Assembly: GCA_020426505.1 (NCBI GenBank) | Contig: JAGQPX010000034.1 | Location: forward strand, 1 to 62,497 | Direction of reading: 5' to 3' | Source: Planctomycetaceae bacterium | Lineage (GTDB): Bacteria > Planctomycetota > Planctomycetia > Planctomycetales > Planctomycetaceae | Length of the DNA: 62,497 nt | In this document: in pieces, positions 37,670 to 46,060 of the stretch | Layout: each line of letters opens with the position of its first letter | How positions within the stretch are numbered: the stretch's first letter is position 1 | Program-made: the position numbers and the translations under genes | The notes under the pieces: generated by a model | What the model was told of the DNA's origin: nothing | Databases searched by the model: none | The model's input: the letters and a program-made list of their open reading frames with translations, nothing else

Positions 37670-37732
37670 GGGCGCAGAAGTGCATCGCTCCCAAGGTTGA
37701 AGAAGTTTGAGAGCTCGCAAACGGAGAATTCG

Positions 37733-38044
37733 ATGCGAACTGGTCGGCTGTCACTGGGTATTGTCGTACTGGCTGTCTCGTGCGCTTTCAACGGGTGTGG
37801 GTATCCCCAGGTGAGCCCGAAGTCTTACGAACTGACGAAGGCACTTTACTCTGCGTGCAACCGCCGCAATGAGGAACACCTTGCGCGAGTGGCCGAGGTG
37901 CTCGACTCGACCAAAACGGCCGGCGACATTAGCGACCGAGAGTCGAAATGGCTGCATGCGATCATCGACAAGGCCCGCGCGGGCGAGTGGGAATCCGCCG
38001 CTCGGGAAGCCCGCCAAATCATGGAAGATCAAGTCGATCGTTGA
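37733..38044 (+). CDS. Small lipoprotein, companion of the DUF1559 gene
   Basis: 103 residues from the ATG at 37733, which has GGAG upstream. The lipobox is FNGC (Cys22). The mature part is helical (SYELTKALYSACNRRNEEHLARVAEVL and KWLHAIIDKARAGEWESAAREARQIMEDQ). No known domain. Small lipoproteins of this kind often follow DUF1559 genes, so it may act with the prepilin-like protein. Confidence 0.65.
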   Translation: MRTGRLSLGIVVLAVSCAFNGCGYPQVSPKSYELTKALYSACNRRNEEHLARVAEVLDSTKTAGDISDRESKWLHAIIDKARAGEWESAAREARQIMEDQVDR

Positions 38045-38059
38045 GACGGTGATGATTTG

Positions 38060-38812
38060 TCAGGCCGCCTCGTTGATCGTTTCCACTTCATAATTTGTGT
38101 CTTCGCAAGCTTCGTCGTCTGAGGCTTCGACTTCATCCTCGGTTGAACGTGATGGTGGCCGAAGTTGTTCGGTCATGGGGAGGTCGGACGTGTTGCGGAG
38201 GCCGAAGTGTTCGAGGAAGTGACGGGTGGTGCCGTAGAGGTAGGGACGGCCGAGCGAGTCGTCTTCGCCCGTGATGCGAACAAGGTTGCGTTCCATCAAT
38301 TGCTTGAGCATCTCCGTGGAGGAGACGCCACGGACCGCTTCGATGTCAGCACGGGTGATCGGTTGGCGATACGCGACGATCGCGAGCGTCTCCATTGCCG
38401 GGGACGAGAGCTTGATGCGTGTTTGACGTTGGTGCAGACGGTCGAGCCAGGGGGCGAACTTGGGCCGCGTCAGCATTTGATAGCCGGCTGCAACCCGCTC
38501 GATGCGGAAGGCGGACCGCGACTGATCGTAAGCAAAATTCAGTTGATCGATGAGCATCAAGGCTTCTTTCGCGTCGGCCAGCATGGAGGTGCTGGTGAGC
38601 TTTCGTGTCGAGAGGGCACCGTTGGCGACAAGCAGGGCCGCTTCGAGGCGAGCCATCTTCGCGGTCCTTCGGAACGTATTTCGACCACTCCCGAATGTCT
38701 CGGCATCATCGGTCTGATGGGCCAGCCGAAAGAAGCACCATTGCCAGTTCTGATCCGACGGAGTAACCGTATTCCGAGGCGTCAGAACGAGTGAATGTAG
38801 AGAGCGAAGCAT
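38060..38812 (-). CDS. scpB: Segregation and condensation protein B
   Basis: The kleisin-binding winged-helix subunit of the SMC-ScpAB complex that compacts and separates chromosomes. About 250 residues from the ATG at 38812; the frame also opens with a TTG at 38848. The core begins at MARLEAALLVANGALSTRKL, followed by RSAFRIERVAAGYQMLTRP, the signature LSSPAMETLAIVAYRQPITRADIEAVRGV, then LVRITGEDDSLGRPYLYGTT. A roughly 50-residue N-terminal extension and an acidic C-terminal tail flank it. scpA is not in the window. No clear ribosome site decides the start. Confidence 0.88.
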   Translation of the reverse strand: MLRSLHSLVLTPRNTVTPSDQNWQWCFFRLAHQTDDAETFGSGRNTFRRTAKMARLEAALLVANGALSTRKLTSTSMLADAKEALMLIDQLNFAYDQSRSAFRIERVAAGYQMLTRPKFAPWLDRLHQRQTRIKLSSPAMETLAIVAYRQPITRADIEAVRGVSSTEMLKQLMERNLVRITGEDDSLGRPYLYGTTRHFLEHFGLRNTSDLPMTEQLRPPSRSTEDEVEASDDEACEDTNYEVETINEAA

Positions 38813-38872
38813 GAGCTGTGTCGGATTGTTGGCATGTCGTCTGGGCAAATTTGCAAGCGAGCGAACGGGGTG

Positions 38873-39586
38873 TCACCGAATCGATGCAGTCGTTCGCCAG
38901 TTTGAGATCTGATCCAGAACACCTCGTACAGCCTCTTCGGGAGCGGCCGATTCGGCTTCAAAGCGACGGATGATCCGAGAATCGGCTCCCGATGCGAACT
39001 GGCAGATAAACACAAATGTGTTGCCGTCCAAACCGTGTTCGAGACGGTAGTCATCAATCCCCATCTCCCGGAGTTTCTGTGCGGCGTTTTCCCATGTGGG
39101 GGTTTGTGTTTTTGCACGAGGAGAGGTTAACAGGGTTGTCGGCGACGGCCGCGTTTGAGGTTGTGAGGGGACAGTCGTGGCCGTCTCCCTGCTTTGCGCT
39201 GTGTCGAACTCCGAGTGGAACGTTGTCGAGAACGACGCCCCTGTGTTTTTCGAGTTGATTGTGGCGATGCGATGGATGTCCTCGATGACCCCGGTTGGTT
39301 CTGTCTGATGGGGAACGCCGCTCAGTTCGGGTGAAGACTCTGTAAGGGGATCGAATTCGTCAATTCGTGATGAATTTGCCCTGGCTGAATCATCGAAGAG
39401 GCCAGAGGTCTGTTTCGTTGCTGTCGAGAGTGCAGTTGGACGTCTGATCACATCATCCGGTGCGTTGTTGGTCGGCGCGGAGACGGTCGAGAACTGGGGC
39501 ACACCAAACATGGCCATCAGAGGAATGGTGGCGAGTGGTCCACTCATCAGCAGGGCGGCAAATGAGCCGCCGGAACGTGTTTTCAT
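38873..39586 (-). CDS. Membrane-anchored protein of unknown function
   Basis: 237 residues from the ATG at 39586, supported by AAGGAG about 9 bases upstream. One N-terminal hydrophobic segment (about 8-32) is followed by a long Ser/Thr-rich, probably disordered region (about 35-165). A compact C-terminal domain of about 65 residues begins TWENAAQKLREMGIDDYRLEHG and includes FVFICQFASG. No family is recognised. The C-terminal domain looks conserved and soluble outside the membrane. Confidence 0.6.
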   Translation of the reverse strand: MKTRSGGSFAALLMSGPLATIPLMAMFGVPQFSTVSAPTNNAPDDVIRRPTALSTATKQTSGLFDDSARANSSRIDEFDPLTESSPELSGVPHQTEPTGVIEDIHRIATINSKNTGASFSTTFHSEFDTAQSRETATTVPSQPQTRPSPTTLLTSPRAKTQTPTWENAAQKLREMGIDDYRLEHGLDGNTFVFICQFASGADSRIIRRFEAESAAPEEAVRGVLDQISNWRTTASIR

Positions 39587-39706
39587 CGCCGGGAACTCCT
39601 TTTCCCGCAGAAGTCTGAACATCGTGTTTTGAGGGGGCCGAATCGTATCGACGGCCCTGAATTCGGGCAATCTCAGATTCCGGCCTCGTCGATCGGCAAA
39701 ATCGGC

Positions 39707-39734
39707 TTGACCTCAGATCGCTCGTCAGTATACT
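39707..39734 (+). promoter_or_regulatory. Sigma70-type promoter for the DUF1570 gene
   Basis: TTGACC (39707-39712), a 16-base spacer and TATACT (39729-39734), each one mismatch from consensus. Predicted transcription from about 39741 gives a structured leader of about 145 bases. Confidence 0.6.
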
Positions 39735-39784
39735 CCGCCCGCCTTTCACGACAGCGGTGTTCCTCAAGCATCGCACTTTTGAGT

Positions 39785-39833
39785 CAGACAATCTGTTTTC
39801 CTCACACCGGTGACACCCGCTCACCATTGTCTG
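39785..39833 (+). promoter_or_regulatory. Nested stem-loop in the 5' leader of the DUF1570 gene
   Basis: CAGACAAT (39785-39792) pairs with ATTGTCTG (39826-39833). Inside, GGTGA (39809-39813) pairs with TCACC (39821-39825), stacking directly on the outer stem on one side. No known riboswitch class is recognised. Confidence 0.35.
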
Positions 39834-39885
39834 TCTCGATCCTCACTCAATCATTTTCCCATTCCCAACTTCGGCTGGTGAGTTC

Positions 39886-40680
39886 ATGCGACCACCTGTG
39901 CCATCATTGTCTCTGCCGTGTGCAGCGATCGCCATGTGCGTTCTGCTGTCAGGATCAGCGACTGCGCGTGGTGAATGGGTCGACATGCGGACCGTCGACA
40001 TCTTCGAGATTCGCTCCGAGTTCTCGCTGAACGACGACGTAGGGCAAGCTTTGCTCACCGAGTTTCAGCGGTTGCGGGACGATGTCGAATCAACTTTGGG
40101 GCTCGAAGCTTCGAATGATTTGATTGAAGTCAACCTGTTCGCAAACCGCGGTTCGTATCAGGATTTTCTCTCGGTGCGTGTACCCGAAGGCGTGTCCCGT
40201 GTCGCCCTGTTCGTTAAAGGGACCGACCGCGGTCGCGTGTACGTCTACCGTCATCGAGGGTACGAAACAGACGTCAGGCACGAGTGTACACATGCGATTC
40301 TGCATAACGCGTTACCGTACGTGCCCTTGTGGCTTGACGAAGGGTTTGCTGAATACTTCGAGGTTCCCGCCTCAGAGCGAGCGACCGGGCACTCCCATCT
40401 CAACAGCGTACGGCGGGCAATGTATCTCCGTTGGAATCCCTCGCTGACTGAACTTGAATCTCGGAGCGATCTCACCGAGATGAGCGGCAGCGATTATCGC
40501 GACAGTTGGGCGTGGGCACATTACCTGCTCCATGGACCGGTCGAGTCGCGGCAAGTCTTAAGCAACTACCTGTATGACATTCGCATCGGAAACCCGGCCG
40601 GCATGCTCAGTGAGCGGTTGGCTCAAAACGTCCCCGGTGTTCGAAGTCAATTGACCCTTCACTTCAAGAATCTCAAGTGA
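39886..40680 (+). CDS. Exported DUF1570 peptidase-like protein
   Basis: 264 residues with a signal peptide ending near TARGEW (about residue 29). Gluzincin-like metallopeptidase features are present: HECTH at 132-136 and LDEGFAEYFE at 150-159, whose Glu is the usual third ligand. It is probably a periplasmic zinc protease. Its stop overlaps an ATG at 40677 (ATGA), and the next gene probably begins at 40698, so the two are co-transcribed. Confidence 0.78.
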   Translation: MRPPVPSLSLPCAAIAMCVLLSGSATARGEWVDMRTVDIFEIRSEFSLNDDVGQALLTEFQRLRDDVESTLGLEASNDLIEVNLFANRGSYQDFLSVRVPEGVSRVALFVKGTDRGRVYVYRHRGYETDVRHECTHAILHNALPYVPLWLDEGFAEYFEVPASERATGHSHLNSVRRAMYLRWNPSLTELESRSDLTEMSGSDYRDSWAWAHYLLHGPVESRQVLSNYLYDIRIGNPAGMLSERLAQNVPGVRSQLTLHFKNLK

Positions 40681-40697
40681 TCCCGAAAGGATTCGAC

Positions 40698-41327
40698 ATG
40701 ACCCGTATGACCCGAATGAGCATCTGTGCCGCAGTGACCGCGAGCATCTGCCTGTCAATGACCACCATCAGCTTTGCAGACGGACCACAGTCGAAGTTCC
40801 GCACAGTCAACGCATCTGCCCAGGCGTCGACCAACTCCGTCGCCAGGACGGCTCCCCAATCCCAGACGAAGGTCAAAGTGACGGACGTTGCACTCTCAGA
40901 AGACGGAACCGTCGTTGGACGTGTACTCACCGGCAATGGAACTCCCGTTGATGGTGCACGGGTTGTCATCCGACAGGGCGAGCAGATCTATGCCAAGATG
41001 TTGACCAACAAGCAGGGTCAGTTCACAGCTGACAACTTGCGGGCCGGTGTGTACACCATCGCGACGGTTCAAGGCAGCGGACTCTATCGCCTGTGGCCGA
41101 AAAACATTGCCCCGCCGTCCGCCAAGACGCAGGCTCTGGTGATGACCCGAGACGATGTTGCTCGTGCACAGTTCGGTGGCCCCGGACTGGCTGACTGGAC
41201 CGCCATTGGACTCGGTGCCGCAGGGCTCACGGTCGGCATCATCACCCTCGACAAGGTGGATGATATCGATTCAACCATGAGTGCGGCAGCTTCCACTGCT
41301 GCTGCAACGACAGCCGTCAGCCCATAG
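40698..41327 (+). CDS. Exported protein with carboxypeptidase-regulatory-like beta domain
   Basis: 209 residues from the ATG at 40698 (AAAGGA upstream). An ATG at 40677 overlaps the previous stop and is an alternative. A signal peptide ends near SFADG. A Cna-B/CarboxypepD_reg-like domain, VVGRVLTGNGTPVDGARVVIRQG and then GQFTADNLRAGVYTIATVQG, lies at about 70-125. A glycine-rich hydrophobic segment near the C-terminus (about 165-190) may anchor it. Planctomycetes have many such proteins, whose role is unknown. Confidence 0.65.
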   Translation: MTRMTRMSICAAVTASICLSMTTISFADGPQSKFRTVNASAQASTNSVARTAPQSQTKVKVTDVALSEDGTVVGRVLTGNGTPVDGARVVIRQGEQIYAKMLTNKQGQFTADNLRAGVYTIATVQGSGLYRLWPKNIAPPSAKTQALVMTRDDVARAQFGGPGLADWTAIGLGAAGLTVGIITLDKVDDIDSTMSAAASTAAATTAVSP

Positions 41328-41697
41328 ACCTCTGGTCGGATCGCGAGAGGACTTTGACCTATCTTGAGGTCCTCTGCGTCACTCCCAAGTTCGTGATTAT
41401 TCTCCAATCGTCGCGGTGACACTCCGAACTGCACGGATCGTTGTTCCGCGAGGAAAACAATGGATCCAGCCAGAACGTGTGTGCGTCGGGCTTATCCGAT
41501 CACGAACGCGGTGGAATCACGCAGAGCGTGTTGGTCGTCAGGTTGCGAAGTCGATGCGTCACCCCTAATGGCGCATCGACTTTGATGGCTGCATTTGACT
41601 AGCCGCGATTTGACGCAGTGCAACCACATGCTTGAGGGAGAGGGCCGACAAATCAAAGGCCAGGAGGGAGCCAATCCGAGCGATTGGGTGATTCATG
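41328..41697. other. Non-coding stretch with a possible weak terminator
   Basis: No gene is seen. AGAGGAC (41346-41352) and GTCCTCT (41369-41375) can pair around a 16-base loop shortly after the preceding stop, which could end transcription, although no T run follows. Another small dyad, CCAATC/GATTGG, lies at 41671-41687. Confidence 0.4.
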
Positions 41698-41726
41698 TTG
41701 ACGTTCATATGTACACTGCCTATTCT
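41698..41726 (+). promoter_or_regulatory. Candidate promoter for the csrA-like gene
   Basis: TTGACG (41698-41703), a 17-base spacer and TATTCT (41721-41726). Predicted start near 41733, giving a leader of about 100 bases that ends in the CsrA-type hairpin. Confidence 0.45.
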
Positions 41727-41820
41727 TTGGCAGTTGAGGAAATCGCCTGTATCCTTCGATATCTCGCGGTGTTTCTCGCAAATACAAACAGTCGTCAGTG
41801 AATCATGACCTGTTTGTGAA

Positions 41821-41832
41821 ACACGGAGGTGT
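41821..41832 (+). promoter_or_regulatory. CsrA-type binding hairpin over the ribosome site of the csrA-like gene
   Basis: ACACGGAGGTGT forms a 4-bp stem (ACAC/GTGT) with the loop GGAG, and its first ten bases match the CsrA consensus ACAnGGAnGU at every fixed position. GGAGG is also the Shine-Dalgarno sequence of the gene starting at 41836, so binding would block translation. Confidence 0.65.
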
Positions 41833-41835
41833 CGT

Positions 41836-42036
41836 ATGTTGATTCTTGAACGCCGCGATGCTGAGGAAGTCGTCCTGGACGAAGGCACTCGTATCATCAT
41901 TGTCAGCACAGAACCTGATAAGGTGACGGTGAAGGTGCAAGCTCAACGCGAAGTCTGTGTCCATCGAATCCTGACACAAGACTCGCTTGACTGTGAAGCA
42001 CTTCTGGTGTCGGACCGTGATACGGTCTTCGTCTGA
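41836..42036 (+). CDS. csrA: CsrA/RsmA family RNA-binding regulator
   Basis: 66 residues, the usual CsrA size. It begins MLILERR and has KVQAQREVCVHR ending at residue 44. The RNA-contacting residues Leu4, Arg6 and Arg44 fall at their canonical positions. The interior is diverged (VVLDEGTRIIIVSTEPDKVTV replaces the usual IGDxIxVxVLxxxGxxVRIG), and the C-terminus lacks the common EEIYxRI helix, ending in a strand-like tail. It is expected to be a homodimer that binds GGA hairpins in mRNA leaders. Its own leader carries a consensus site, implying autoregulation. It could be a second, specialised paralogue rather than the main csrA. Confidence 0.75.
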   Translation: MLILERRDAEEVVLDEGTRIIIVSTEPDKVTVKVQAQREVCVHRILTQDSLDCEALLVSDRDTVFV

Positions 42037-42130
42037 TACAGCTTTCTCACCAATATCGCTTCTCTTCGCGTGCATGGCTCAAGTCGACGTGACGTGGTCT
42101 GTCTCCACTCAGGGTTCGATTCTCCATTGA

Positions 42131-42181
42131 CCTGATCTCTCAGGAACCGCAGACTGTCTTCATCTCCATGACGTCTGCGGT
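42131..42181 (+). promoter_or_regulatory. Two tandem hairpins between csrA-like gene and glpF
   Basis: CCTGA/TCAGG (42131-42144, 4-base loop) is followed at once by ACCGCAGAC/GTCTGCGGT (42146-42154 and 42173-42181, 18-base loop). They sit about 30 bases before the glpF start. No T run follows, so they may be leader structures rather than a terminator. Confidence 0.4.
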
Positions 42182-42210
42182 GGCTCCTCTTCGCAATCTG
42201 GTCGGAAATC

Positions 42211-42963
42211 ATGAATCCGTATATCGCTGAGTTGATCGGGACGACGATTCTCATCCTGCTGGGAAACGGCGTGGTCGCGAATGTCGTTCTTGCAAGGACA
42301 AAAGGGCATGATGCCGGCTGGATCGTAATCACGATGGGCTGGGGCTTCGCCGTGTTCACGGCGGTGCTTTGCGTGGCTCAATACAGTGGAGCTCATATCA
42401 ACCCTGCTGTATCCGTCGCGTTGGCTGTGGCTGGCAAATTCAGCTGGGGTCTGGTCCCCGGTTATGTCGTCGCTCAGCTGGCGGGGGGCATACTTGGTGG
42501 CGTCCTGGTCTATCTTGTCTACCGGGCTCATTACGCGGTGACGGATGATGCGAATAGCAAGCTGGCAACCTATTGCACGGCTCCGGAAATTCGCGGGGCT
42601 TTCGATAACTTCTTTAGTGAGGCGATCGGGACGTTCGTGCTGGTGTTCGCAGTTCTCCTGATGGTCGACACTACGGTTCCCGTTGATCTTTCTGAGAAAG
42701 CTGAGTCATTGAAAGTCGGACTAGGGGCATTGGGAGCCCTCCCGGTTGGACTCGTCGTGCTGACGATCGGTCTCTGCCTCGGAGGAACCACCGGATATGC
42801 GATCAATCCGGCCCGCGATCTGGGTCCGCGCATTGCCCATGCGATCCTGCCGATCCCTGATAAGAGGGACAGCGATTGGTCGTATGCATGGATTCCCGTG
42901 GTAGGTCCGATCGCGGGCGGGGTCATTGCAGCATTGGCGTTCCAGGCCATTTCAACGATGTAG
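42211..42963 (+). CDS. glpF: Glycerol facilitator-type aquaporin (MIP family)
   Basis: 250 residues with six membrane helices and two half-helices. The NPA motifs are INPAVS (64-66) and INPAR (199-202). The Asp after the second motif (NPARDLGPR) and Trp44 in the first pore helix mark the glycerol-conducting branch. It sits in the inner membrane and admits glycerol and small polyols passively. No glycerol kinase gene is nearby. The start is preceded by CGGA, a weak ribosome site. It lies 174 bases after csrA, with leader hairpins between. Confidence 0.9.
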   Translation: MNPYIAELIGTTILILLGNGVVANVVLARTKGHDAGWIVITMGWGFAVFTAVLCVAQYSGAHINPAVSVALAVAGKFSWGLVPGYVVAQLAGGILGGVLVYLVYRAHYAVTDDANSKLATYCTAPEIRGAFDNFFSEAIGTFVLVFAVLLMVDTTVPVDLSEKAESLKVGLGALGALPVGLVVLTIGLCLGGTTGYAINPARDLGPRIAHAILPIPDKRDSDWSYAWIPVVGPIAGGVIAALAFQAISTM

Positions 42964-43049
42964 CAATCAGGTGCCGAAATTGACCGAATGATTCTGTCGG
43001 TCTACGATCGTTGCATCCGAGACGGGTCATCACGATCGCGAGGATACCC

Positions 43050-44006
43050 TTGGAACAGAAGCTCATCATTGATGCGGATCCGGGAATTGGAGATGCGCTG
43101 ACTATCGCGCTGTCCCTGCTCGATCCGGAGATCGATGTCGTTGGAATCTTGCCGACAGCCGGTTGCACCTCGGGCGAGAATGCATCGTTCAATGTCCATG
43201 CGATTGTCGGTATGCTTGATCCTCAAAAGTGGCCGAGGATCGGCTGGGCCGAGGGACCGCCGATCTCCCCGGCTTTGCTGGGGGGGCCGAATCCGCAAGT
43301 GCTTAATGGCAAGACCGGATTGGGAGACCTCGAGGTTCCTGTTGCAGAGCCACACCAGCGACATGAGTCGCCGCGACTACTTGTCGATTTGGTGCGGACT
43401 TATCCGAATGAACTGACGCTCCTGACATTGGGGCCACTGACCAATATCGAACTCGCACAAGAACGGTGCCCGGATCTGCTCGCTCAACTCAAAGGTCTGA
43501 TCATCCTGGGAGGGTCCATTGCTCACGGCGGAGATATGACGGCAGCCGCTGAGTTCAACATCTTCTCGGACCCCGAAGCAGCACGAGCAATACTCAACTC
43601 GTCGGCCACGAAGACTCTCGTGCCGCTCGATGTAACATCCGGAGTGATGCTGACCTATTCACAGTTCGATCGTCTCGCCATCGACGAGCATTCGCGATTT
43701 GGGCGTCTCCTGCAACAGACGTTGCCCTTCGCGTTTCGGGCTCAACATGAACATCTGGGCGTCGAAGGTTTTCCGCTCGCAGAGTTTGTCGCATTGGCGG
43801 CGGTCATCGCTCCTGACCTGTTCGACCGCGAACGGATGACCGTCGATGTTGAACTACAGGGCGAGTTGACCCGCGGAATGACCGTGTTCGATAACCGTCG
43901 TGTGTCAAAAGCTCAGCCCAATATCGATGTTCTTACATCGGTCGACACTCAGAGCATTTTGGATCTACTCACGCAGGTCGCCCAGAAGGCCACGACGGCA
44001 CTGTGA
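43050..44006 (+). CDS. Nucleoside hydrolase-like protein with altered active site
   Basis: 318 residues from a TTG at 43050 (GAGGA upstream); another TTG at 43011 is in frame. The inosine-uridine nucleoside hydrolase fold is clear: IIDADPGIGDALTIAL, LTLLTLGPLTNI, LIILGGSI, AEFNIFSDPEAA, and GELTRGMTVFDNRR near the end. From this start the calcium loop keeps Asp8, Asp10 and Asp15, but position 14, normally Asp and a ribose contact, is Gly. The HDP motif that normally gives the catalytic His and a calcium-ligand Asp aligns with AEF in EGFPLAEFVAL. It may have a changed substrate or be inactive. Confidence 0.8.
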   Translation: MEQKLIIDADPGIGDALTIALSLLDPEIDVVGILPTAGCTSGENASFNVHAIVGMLDPQKWPRIGWAEGPPISPALLGGPNPQVLNGKTGLGDLEVPVAEPHQRHESPRLLVDLVRTYPNELTLLTLGPLTNIELAQERCPDLLAQLKGLIILGGSIAHGGDMTAAAEFNIFSDPEAARAILNSSATKTLVPLDVTSGVMLTYSQFDRLAIDEHSRFGRLLQQTLPFAFRAQHEHLGVEGFPLAEFVALAAVIAPDLFDRERMTVDVELQGELTRGMTVFDNRRVSKAQPNIDVLTSVDTQSILDLLTQVAQKATTAL

Positions 44007-44399
44007 AATCCATCAGCGTTCTTCGGTGTGAAACTGGTTGAACTCCAACCGCTTCGCATTGAGCTGTGTGAAATCGAATGAAGATGGGCACTGGATGCCC
44101 CTCAGGAGTCGAGCTTGATTTAGCTGCTTTTGAAGGGGCCGATTCGGGAGAAACGTTTGTTGCCAAACCGTTACAGCCCATCTTATTCGTGCGAGTCGCC
44201 TGTTTGTGCCGGTCGTTTGGCGAATCCGGCACGGCTGGAATCATCGGACTGACTCGCACGGATCGTGGGGAAGACTCCCAGCCGATTTCCGATTGGCTCG
44301 CCCGAAGCGTTACCCCAGTCCGATAAGTCACCGGGAACGGATTTGTTTCACATGGTCGATGGGACTGACCGGAGAACATACAACCTGAAGGACACCGCT
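44007..44399. other. Non-coding stretch before a gene of unknown function
   Basis: About 390 bases with no reading frame supported by a ribosome site and no convincing promoter or terminator. If the following gene starts at the ATG at 44352 rather than the GTG at 44400, the spacer is 345 bases. Confidence 0.4.
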
Positions 44400-44894
44400 G
44401 TGAGTCATTCTCATCTGTCGATACGCCACTTCATTCAACAACTCGAATCAAACAAAACTTCTCGCCCACGGGGAGTGCAATTGCCAGAATGGTTACAATT
44501 GTTCATCGAGACAGCCGCAGAATGCTTCGAGCCCGCCGGGGAATCCGCCCGTGCTGGTTATGTTTGTTCCTGTTTGGCTGATGGTTGGAGCGTTCAACTG
44601 TTTCTCGGAATGACGGAAGTCGTTGGCGGGCAGGAAGACGGTGCACGAATCCCTACCGCATTCTCCTTCGACGTAGACCGTGCCCGCAGTTGTTTTGACG
44701 AGGTACACGAAGTTTGCCTCCAGCGGGCCATTGATGTTCGCCAAACGACGGTGAATGGTGGCAGCAACATCTCTGCAGTCTTCAACGGAACCGTCAGCGG
44801 GCAAATATTGACTTTGGAGATCCTCGAACAACCACCGGAGGAAATGGGACCGGCAATGTTGCAGTTTGCTGACGGGAGATGTGAGCTTGTATGA
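44400..44894 (+). CDS. Protein of unknown function
   Basis: 164 residues from a GTG at 44400 with GAAGGA upstream; the in-frame ATG at 44352 adds 16 residues. Soluble, with no signal peptide. A helical N-terminus (HFIQQLESNKTSRPRGVQLPEWLQLFIETAAECFEP) is followed by a beta-rich half with alternating strands (YVCSCLADGWSVQLFLGMTEVVGG, then TTVNGGSNISAVFNGTVSGQILTLEIL). No family is recognised. It is convergent with rsgA. Confidence 0.55.
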   Translation: MSHSHLSIRHFIQQLESNKTSRPRGVQLPEWLQLFIETAAECFEPAGESARAGYVCSCLADGWSVQLFLGMTEVVGGQEDGARIPTAFSFDVDRARSCFDEVHEVCLQRAIDVRQTTVNGGSNISAVFNGTVSGQILTLEILEQPPEEMGPAMLQFADGRCELV

Positions 44895-44941
44895 GACCGA
44901 CGAATGCCCCATCGGCGAAATGACCAATGTCACGATCTCCG

Positions 44942-46060
44942 TCAGTCGTTGTGGAACATCCGGAGATAACTCTCGTAACGGATGGGGGAAATGTGCCCCT
45001 CCTCCACGGCGGATTTCACGGTGCAGCCGGTCTCGTGAGTGTGCGTGCAGTCGGGGTAATGGCAGTCCGCAACGTATTTCGGGAACTCGACGAAATATGC
45101 TTCCACCTCCTCCGGGGCGACGTCCCACAACGACATCTGCCGGACACCCGGCGTGTCGGCGACCCATCCGCCGCCTGCCAGCGGGATCAGTTCCGTCGTG
45201 CGAGTCGTATGACGGCCCTTCCCGGAATCGTCGCTGACCTGACTGGTGCGAAGACCGAGACCGGGCTGCACGGCGTTCAGCAACGATGACTTGCCGACGC
45301 CGCTCTGACCGGCGAACACGGTTTCGCGACCGACGAGCATCTCTCGCAAGGCTTCGATCCCGACCGCGTCTGTGGCGACAGTCGTGATCACGTCGTACCC
45401 CAATCCGGTGTATAACTCGATAATTGGATGAAGCTCCTCTTGATCGACCAGGTCAGCCTTGTTGATGCAGATGACGGGACGGACTCCCCCACGGGCAGCA
45501 CTCACAAGAAACCGATCGATGAGTGCGGGCTTCAACCGCGGCTCCGAGGCGGATGCAATGATCGCCAGTTGATCAACATTAGCAGCGATGATGTGCTCGA
45601 ATCGTCCACTTCCGCGCGAGAGAACGGTCTGCCGTGGCTCAACGCGTTCGATCACACCTTCCCCATCGCCGGTCGGTAGGAACATGACTCGATCGCCTGC
45701 GACGACCGCGTTTCGCGAGTCGCGCAACATTGTCCGAAGGACCCTGCGCACGGTGCAGACATACATCCGTTTGTCACTCGTCTGCACGTCACACCGATTT
45801 GCGCCAATTGCACGCAACACTCGACCGGTCAGACAGGCCTGCTCGTCAATCTCTCGTTGAATGGCCTCATTCTGCCCCCCGACTCCGACAATCGTGCGAT
45901 ATCGGGTGAGTTGACCCCGACCTGATATCCTCTCATCCGCCGCGTCTTGATCGTCAGTCTGTCCGTCAAGGGCATCGCGGGTCAGGTTCTGAGAGCGTGT
46001 GCGATTCTCGCGATTCTTGCGGAAGGCGACGCGGATCTTTTTACCTCGTTTCTTCGCCAT
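44942..46060 (-). CDS. rsgA: Ribosome small subunit-dependent GTPase A
   Basis: A circularly permuted GTPase that checks late 30S ribosome assembly. 372 residues. A basic N-terminus (1-30) is followed by an OB fold (about 75-150). The GTPase has its motifs in the permuted order: NKAD (G4, 200-203), GQSGVGKSS (G1, 251-259) and DTPGVR (G3). The zinc motif CHYPDCTHTHETGC lies near the C-terminus. It follows the FHA gene by 78 bases on the same strand, so co-transcription is likely. Confidence 0.93.
   Translation of the reverse strand: MAKKRGKKIRVAFRKNRENRTRSQNLTRDALDGQTDDQDAADERISGRGQLTRYRTIVGVGGQNEAIQREIDEQACLTGRVLRAIGANRCDVQTSDKRMYVCTVRRVLRTMLRDSRNAVVAGDRVMFLPTGDGEGVIERVEPRQTVLSRGSGRFEHIIAANVDQLAIIASASEPRLKPALIDRFLVSAARGGVRPVICINKADLVDQEELHPIIELYTGLGYDVITTVATDAVGIEALREMLVGRETVFAGQSGVGKSSLLNAVQPGLGLRTSQVSDDSGKGRHTTRTTELIPLAGGGWVADTPGVRQMSLWDVAPEEVEAYFVEFPKYVADCHYPDCTHTHETGCTVKSAVEEGHISPIRYESYLRMFHND

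Noticed and set aside
41595..41801. 68-codon plus-strand frame upstream of the csrA-like gene
   Set aside because: It spans the candidate csrA promoter and has no ribosome site or family similarity.
42105..42135. tRNA-like T-loop string GGTTCGATTC
   Set aside because: The flanking bases do not form the 5-bp T stem, and no acceptor or anticodon stem can be built around it.
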